From the NCBI GenBank assembly GCA_023101885.1, contig JALPQD010000206.1, forward strand, positions 721,107 through 785,106: a stretch of DNA of 64,000 nt, written 5' to 3'. Of this stretch, positions 57,791 to 64,000 are shown piece by piece. The number at the start of each line of letters is the position of its first letter. Positions within the stretch are counted from its first letter, which is position 1. The stretch comes from Typhlomys cinereus. Taxonomy: Eukaryota; Chordata; Mammalia; Rodentia; Platacanthomyidae. The position numbers were made by a program, and so were the translations under genes. Below the pieces are notes generated by a model. It worked only from the letters and a program-made list of their open reading frames with translations, ran no database searches and had not been told where the DNA came from.

Positions 57791-60034
57791 TAACCAGATA
57801 GAAAATAAATTATGAGATGAAACACAAACGAAAGAACTGCAAGCATGTAGCTTTAATAAATAAAGTTATTTAGACACAACATACCAATATCAGTTTGTAA
57901 GTAGATCTTAAACCTTGGATTAAATTAGAGTTTTGAGGCTGGAATTCTTTCAACAAAGCTAAACCTAATGGAACAAAGAGGGATTTTCAACATGACTTTG
58001 TTTGGTTTGACAGAATGCATTTTGCACACTTGCACCTTATATAGAAGAATGCTTTTCACATCCCAGAAAACATAAACTTGAGCATAACAATTTCACACCA
58101 ATAGTAGAATAGTGCTGTCTTCTAAACATGTCAACAGACAAATTTCGCAGAATGTGGAGACCATGCAAGTACTTTTAGGAAAAGCATAATTTCTAATTCT
58201 CCAGCAACATATGGGTTATTGTTAGACATTATAGTTTCAGATCAGTACCACAATTCGTTCCCAGTAAAACAGATTCAAAGACTTTCTAAGAGAAATAATC
58301 TTTATTTTAATCATTCAGGGTGAGACAGAAAAATTAAACATATAAGAAGAAAACTCACCAGATATCTACTGGAGTAAATTGCCATTAATGAGAGTTCACA
58401 TCCACTGTAATTTCAAATGATGTAAGTAGACTAAACCTATTTTGATAGTGGTATTTTAAGTACATTTTGAAATTAATAATTTATTGTAAATGGCTTTTCA
58501 TTTGAAAGAGAATATTATTTTATTTTACTCCAATCTGTTTGAAACGTCTGTTTTTCATATATCTATGTATCAGATCAATAAAGATCAAAATAACAAGATA
58601 CAGAATGTGTGCTACACAAATTACTCAAACACTACTATTTCTATTTCAGAACTATCAAAGTAGATTTATGACCAAATAAAAGGTTAATTTAACCAGGAAG
58701 ATAAGCAATTTTAAGCTTTGGTCTCCAGATAAAAGACTTTCAACATTTATAAAGGCGAACAATATAGATAACTAACTTCATATTATTCTCAAGCATTAAT
58801 ACAATAAACAAAGATTTATAAGGAAGTCAAATATTTTAATAAAATTAACCTCAATTCAGCTATTATAGAATACACATTCTCATAAGCAAATGCTGAATGT
58901 ATTAAAGTTAATATTAAGGTAAATGCATTCATTAGAAAATATCAAAGAAACACTTTAAATCAGTTCACATTTTCTTTCCTATATGTACTAGAAGGATAAT
59001 TAAAGTATTTCCTTAATCTGGCTTGTTTAAAACACACTTCTTCCAAGTAACTTAATAATGATATTATAAGTATTTAATAATTCTACACAAGAGTTTTACT
59101 AAGTCAGAAGAAATGCCTGTAATGAGAGCAAGCAGTATGGTCATGGTAATAAGTATTAATTAAATCGTGTTCTTTTAATAAGTTAAAGAAAAATGTAAAA
59201 CCAAAAGTCACCATTTGACCAAAAACTTAAAATCTCATGAAACTAGGCCTGAGATTATAGAAACCACTGCAGCTGTGTTTGTTATTTATAATCATTGTCT
59301 ATTCTGATTGGTTGATGACTATGACATAGTGTTTTAAAATTTTTTTCGCTCTCAACTCTGCTAAGAAATGAAATTGATTAACGCCTATTAACATATATTA
59401 TATACTTAATAACTTTTTAGGAATAGGAATTTCACCTTTCTGGACTTTACTGTTGCATCTTTCTCCTGAGAAATACATGCATAGTATTGTATTCCCAGGT
59501 GATGGTCAATAATCATTAGGGCCAAATACTTTAACAAAACAGAAAACTCCTGAACGACAGGTTGTGAGTTTTCAGAAAGCTGAGAGGGTTTATTAATTCA
59601 CTAGAAACCATCATCACTAAGAGTCTGAATGTATAGTCACACTGCTTAGACAGTGATCTTGGCTCCACACCCACTCTACTAATGCAGAGCCCATTCAGTT
59701 GATTTAACCCTGCTGAATCTCAGATTTGTCATTCATTGTAAGGATTAAACTATGTCAGTCATCTATATTTTACAGCCTTTTTATTTGAGAAGGTACTTAG
59801 CTCAGCAAATCCAGGAGCTAGAGCTTAAGGGGAGGTCAGTCGCTAGGGAGTGATAATAGATCAGTAGGTTGAAGGCTTCCAACCGATATATAGAGATACA
59901 AATTTAAACATTAATGCTGGCTATTTGATCTGATGCCACAGGTAAAATGCTTCTAGATGAAATATAGGTCATGCCTTTCAACATATGAGAAAGGCATTAC
60001 TAACTCCATCACACTGTCTTGTTTTTATTTTTGG

Positions 60035-60150
60035 GTATCGTGTGGGTGTATATGTTGTGTGTGAGGGTGAGTACGTGTGTGCGTATGTGTATGTGTGGTA
60101 TATATAGTTATTAGTGAGGGAATATGCATATGTGTATGAGGGTGCACATG
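60035..60150 (+). repeat. degenerate GT-rich tract
   Basis: GTGTGGGTGTATATGTTGTG and following GT/AT-rich bases. It probably represents the decayed tail of the antisense SINE to the right. Confidence 0.6.
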
Positions 60151-60159
60151 TGTGTACTC

Positions 60160-60430
60160 AGGCCAAAAATCAATGCAAGGTATTTTTCCTCCACTGCTAC
60201 CTACTATATGTTTTTATACAGGGCCTTTCACTGAGCCTGAAATTAATCCATTCAGATAGGCTGACAAGTCAATATGCTTCAGGGATCCACTTGTATTTAC
60301 CCCATCAGTGCTTGGGTTACAGGCACGTGCCACCACACCTGGTTTTTACGGGGGTATCAGGGATCTGAGCTCAGGTCCTCACGTTTAGCGAGATAAGGCG
60401 CTTCACCAACTAAACCCTCATCTCAGCCCT
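60160..60430 (-). repeat. B4-type SINE, antisense
   Basis: TTGGGTTACAGGCACGTGCC reverses a B1-type body, and CTCAGGTCCTCACGTTTAGC with CTCATCTCAGCCCTG reverses a tRNA-like head. This is the B4/ID-B1 composite order. Confidence 0.65.
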
Positions 60431-60805
60431 GTTATCACATTCTGCAGGTTATCTAGGAGAGACAAAGAGGCTGTCCTAGGAGTCTGAGGAGGGCCAAGGC
60501 TATATGGTCTCACAGAGGCAGCAAATAAAAGGTGTCAAATGATCTAATAGGAATATCCTAACTCTAAGAAAAAAAATCACAGATACTACATCAAAGATAC
60601 CAGAAATATTATCACAGAAAAGGAACTATGACCCAATAGGTTCAGTAAGTGTTCCTCTGGGGCAGGTATAGAATCACCAATGCTAAGACCAAAGTATTAT
60701 AGTATAGTGGAACTGTGGGGCTCTAATCTAAATTGCAGAGACACTTGCACATCAATACTTATTGAGGTATTACAGACAATAAGTAGACCCAGGTGTCTCA
60801 CAATG
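60431..60805. other. unassigned non-coding stretch
   Basis: Nothing recognised. Confidence 0.45.
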
Positions 60806-61040
60806 ACAGGTTAACTAAAATGTCATATATATGTACATGCATGCGTTTGTGTAGACAGAGGTTGAATATACACACGAATATATGTATATATACATACAAA
60901 TATATGTATATATGCATAAAGTCCTTGCCATCAAAAACAGTTGTGTATAGTAAAATGAGTGTAAGTCATATTAACTGATTTAAATGGAAAAAAGACAAAT
61001 ATTTCAATTGTAGTTCCTAGATTTTATATATATATATGTA
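60806..61040 (+). repeat. AT/GT-rich low-complexity region
   Basis: TATATGTATATATACATAC-type alternations at 60880-60920 and TATATATATA at 61026-61037, with ordinary sequence between. Confidence 0.7.
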
Positions 61041-62223
61041 AAATCATGTATGTTTATATGACATCAAAGTAAAGGTCACACTGTTTACGGGAAATATACT
61101 AATATACAATGTGAAAATTAAAGAAACAACAGAAAAGGATTTTCTTGGACCAGACAGTTCCATTTGTTTCTTACTGTCGCTGGATAGCATCCATGAGCTT
61201 TCATCTTGAACATTGATTAAAAATGAAGCAAGTACTTCAGTGACTAATATTTTCTGTTCCTCAGATTAAGGATCCAATTAAACACCTCATGGAGAGATTC
61301 ACTTAATCTTAATAAGAACTGAAAGCTATGAATATTCTTATGCTATAAGGTACATGTGATCTTTAAGAGTTTCATGAATCACCCTAGCTCACACTGCTAG
61401 GAAGTAGTTCATTAGGATTGAAGCCCCATCAAATTCACTCACTTGATTTTTCTGATTGTTCATTCATTTGTTAGATTGCTAGAAGGATTATCAGAAACTC
61501 CCAGTTTTCAGCTATAAAAGACTTTTAATTATGTAAAACAATGTGCTTCCAAAGAAGTAGCTAACAGAGAAAGAACATTTCCTTTCATCTTGTCTCCTAG
61601 CTGGGTAATCTCTTGCATGAGTTTACAACATAGTCAACATTTACACCTGAGAGTTTATATCTCATAGGACATAATTAAAAGTTTACTGGCCTACTTCTTC
61701 CTGAGATCAAGGCACAAATAAGTTACTCAGGGGTAGGATCTCATGTGCTTGTTAACAATATAAAGTCAGGCTTTTTAAAGTGAACTGGTAACTTTAAAGA
61801 ACACTCTTCCTCCACAAGTTATCTGGAGGGAATCCACGGGGGCAGGGTTTCTAGAGGATTTATCCTACTTTAGTTACAACCAAAGAGGAAAAAAAGTACA
61901 TCACTTTATTTCTTTGGAAAGCAAGTCATATGTTTTCATCAATAAGATATTTTGAAATGTATTTCAACAGGTAAATAAGACACATCTGAATAAAAAGTCA
62001 GAGTAAGAAAGTGAACAGAATAGTTGTTCTTTTTAAGTCACATGTGTTGAAATGTGCCTAAAGAGAGAAAACTTATGGATTGTGAGAGAATTCTTTGTAT
62101 ACATGGGAAATAATTTCCTCTAAAGTTTGTATTTTATACTGGGACTGATGTACATTCAGAGATTATTTTCTAAATGTTTCCTAAAACAAGAGATATTTTT
62201 TACATTTGTATAAATCATGTTTT
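61041..62223. other. unassigned non-coding stretch
   Basis: No gene or repeat was recognised. Confidence 0.45.
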
Positions 62224-62485
62224 GGGCTGGAGAGATGGTTCAGGGTAAAGACTCTGCCTTGCAAGCAGAAGGCCCTGAGTTGGGATCCCAGAGCCCAGTA
62301 AAAAAATGCCAAGCAGAAAGGGCTGAGAATTGTACTTCTGGCCCTGGAGGGCAGAGCAAAGCAAACAGGAAGTAGAAGCAACCCATGATAATTCTCAAAG
62401 TCACCCTTGGTCCTCCACAGGGACACACAGTGTCCTCTGATACACATGCACCCACAAAATAAATGAATGAATAAAGTTAAAAAAT
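62224..62485 (+). repeat. B2-like SINE, standard subfamily
   Basis: The head is GGGCTGGAGAGATGGTTCAG with GCCCTGAGTTGGGATCCC. The body reads CAAAGTCACCCTTGGTCCTC, with a short CA-containing tail and AAATGAATGAATAAAG end. It directly precedes an old LINE-1. Confidence 0.85.
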
Positions 62486-62500
62486 TTTGTTTCTTAAAAA

Positions 62501-62947
62501 ATTATATTGAGTGAAGTATCCCAGACACAGAAAGTTAGATGCTGTATGTACTCCTAATAAGTGGATCCTAGTTCCAAATCCACTTAATGACATATTCTAA
62601 GGTAAATCTCTGTAATACCCACTGTAATTGCAAAGAATTATAAACAGGAGGGAGGGGAAGGAGGTCCTGAAAGGAAAGGAGGTAGGGGATCATGCTTCAG
62701 TACAGAAAATAGGCCATGGTCATGTATTGCATGTAAGTAGAGACATCTAGTGCAGCTCACTCTTACTTCCCTTCTTGGTCACTTGGGACTGAACAGGTTT
62801 GATCTCACCAATCAGGGAGGATATAGAATAGTAGACAGATGGTAACCATCTAACAAATGGGACACTGACTCCCCCCTGCTGTGTCCTACTCCTATTCTTC
62901 CATCTAAGTTTTAGTCTTATCTCATATTAAGACCTTCATTTAAACAG
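62501..62947 (+). mobile_element. LINE-1 3' end, first segment (ORF2 end and 3' UTR)
   Basis: It begins with the end of ORF2 (ATTGAGTGAAGTATCCCAGA, as at 5264 and 16616) and continues into the 3' UTR (TTGCAAAGAATTATAAACAG). It is older than the copies at 2221 and 14968. It is interrupted at 62948 by an LTR and continues at about 63618. Confidence 0.85.
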
Positions 62948-63335
62948 TGTTGCAGTTCACCTGCATGGTTGCTGATAAATGACCATCAAAGGGTTTAAGG
63001 GAACAAGGGATTTATTTTCTCTTATGATTACTGGTTACAGTTCTTAGTCCAGCTTGATGAGAGAGTATGCATACAACACCAGGGCCACACCATCACCACA
63101 TAATGGCTGACAGATGGACAATCCTTGCTTGGCAGACCAGCATGTCTGGCCAAGCGTACAGAAGGATGCCAACTTCCTCAACCAAGTCCCACCCAGTATA
63201 GGCTGAACCTTCCCCATCAGAGAGACAATCTCCTGTAGGTTTGCTCTGGGCTTAACCCAACCATGAATTCCCCACAAATGTGCCCAGAGCTCAAACTCTA
63301 AGCAGTCAAATTGACACCTGTGCCTAACTATGACA
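62948..63335 (-). mobile_element. MaLR-type solo LTR, antisense, inside LINE-1
   Basis: Read on the minus strand it starts TGTCATAGTTAGGCAC, has GGTGGGACTTGGTTGAGGAA and an AAATAAATCCCTTG polyadenylation area, and ends ACTGCAACA: TG...CA termini of about 388 bp. The flanks AACAG (62943-62947) and AAGAG (63336-63340) fit a 5-bp target duplication with one mismatch. The LINE-1 3' UTR is colinear across the insertion. Confidence 0.75.
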
Positions 63336-63346
63336 AAGAGTATTTT

Positions 63347-63611
63347 TAAAAAAAAATTTTTATTCAGTTATGTGTGTGTGTGTGTGTGTGTGTGTAGAAC
63401 CACGAGCGAATTCAGGAACCACCATGGACCACCTCCACCTCCTCCTTGTTTACTCTGCCCCGGGATTCACAGGCTCCGCTCTACCAGGACCAGAAATGCA
63501 GGCCGCCCCGCTTCCGCCCGGCGTCTATACGTGGGGTCTAGGATCCAAACTCAGGACCTTCTGCCCACAAGGCAGAGGCTTAACCCCTGAGCCATCTCTC
63601 CAGCCCCCAAT
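63347..63611 (-). repeat. young B2-like SINE, CpG-rich subfamily, antisense
   Basis: Poly-T/A-rich end (63347-63365), GT tract (63371-63396), inverse CpG-rich body with GAGCGAATTCAGGAACCACC and CCGCTTCCGCCCGGCGTC, and inverse head GAGCCATCTCTCCAGCCCCC ending at 63608. Flanks AAAGAGTATTTT (63335-63346) and AAAGAGTACTTT (63612-63623) form a 12-bp duplication with one mismatch. Confidence 0.9.
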
Positions 63612-63617
63612 AAAGAG

Positions 63618-64000
63618 TACTTTATCTTTGGTTAGAAGATGACTTTCCATACCAATCAGAATGCAGCCAAGGGCAGTGCAGGGAAAGCGAAACTGAAAAC
63701 AACAAACTATAATTCAGAACACCAAAGATCCTACATTATTCACCTAGAACCAGACCAGCAAAATCTCTCCCCATCCTTAAACTCAAGGATCCTTGCGGAG
63801 GAGGGGGCAGCAAGATTGTAAGAGCCTAAAGGCCTAAGATGGGGATGACTAATGACATGCAAGATACTCCACACAAGTAAAGGCTGCAGTAGCCATAACA
63901 GGACTTTGCCTGATCTGAACAATGGCTGACATGTCATAGATCCCCCAAAGTCTAGCATGGATCACAGGGAAGAAAACTATGGGCAGTAGGATTCTTAGAG
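63618..64000 (+). mobile_element. LINE-1 3' UTR, second segment, cut by window end
   Basis: It resumes the LINE-1 from 62947 with AAGGGCAGTGCAGGGAAAGC, AACAACAAACTATAATTCAG and GGGGGCAGCAAGATTGTAAG, parallel to 5770-5930. It runs off the window before the polypurine tract. Confidence 0.85.

Larger units (their letters stand above)
56521..60034. other. AT-rich stretch, mostly unassigned
   Basis: No gene was recognised over 3.5 kb. It contains a possible ID-like head (57092-57165) and a CA tract (57749-57790). The rest is unique-looking AT-rich DNA with only short frames. Confidence 0.5.

Overview
The window is mammalian nuclear DNA from a rodent. It is AT-rich and intron-like or intergenic, with retrotransposon fragments, CA/TG microsatellites and single-exon chemoreceptor genes. 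The rodent call rests on the LINE-1 lineage (a G-rich polypurine tract in the 3' UTR), MaLR-type LTRs, decayed B1/ID/B4-like SINEs, and many copies of a B2-like tRNA-derived SINE. That SINE starts with a GGGGCTGGAGAGATGGCTCAG-type head but has a body unlike the mouse B2 I know, so the species is probably not mouse or rat. I cannot name it. No bacterial, phage or CRISPR signal is present.

Two genes look intact. Both are plus-strand single-coding-exon olfactory receptors of family 13, about 18 kb apart: an OR13C2/5/9-like gene (36432-37379) and an OR13C8-like gene (55305-56264). Each has a splice acceptor just before its ATG, as expected for OR genes with 5' non-coding exons. The window is therefore part of an OR13C cluster. 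A decayed OR relic (about 22039-22190) suggests the cluster was once larger.

Layout. 1-6.4 kb: SINEs, an LTR piece and a 4.1-kb 5'-truncated, frameshifted LINE-1. 6.4-14.9 kb: mostly unassigned DNA, a long CTTT tract and small tandem repeats. 14.97-17.7 kb: a young 5'-truncated LINE-1 with an 18-bp target duplication and an uninterrupted ORF2 remnant. 17.7-24.6 kb: MaLR LTRs, one with internal sequence, then the OR relic and old LINE-1 3' UTR pieces. 26.6-34.1 kb: SINEs, old LINE-1 and a minus-strand processed pseudogene of KLHL5. 34.8-37.6 kb: the first OR, bracketed by two almost identical 114-bp direct repeats. 38.6-54.5 kb: SINEs, LTR, two retroposed mRNA 3' ends, old LINE-1 and a twin-primed LINE-1 carrying a locally copied 69-bp segment. 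55.3-56.3 kb: the second OR. 56.3-64 kb: sparse DNA, then a LINE-1 invaded by an LTR and a SINE.

The two receptors are the only parts with a clear organismal function: odorant detection at the cilia of olfactory sensory neurons through G-alpha-olf. I see no previously undescribed multi-gene system. The most unusual signals are the 114-bp repeat pair around the first OR, the 69-bp locally templated insertion, the one-residue deletion in extracellular loop 2 of the first OR, and the CpG-rich SINE subfamily.
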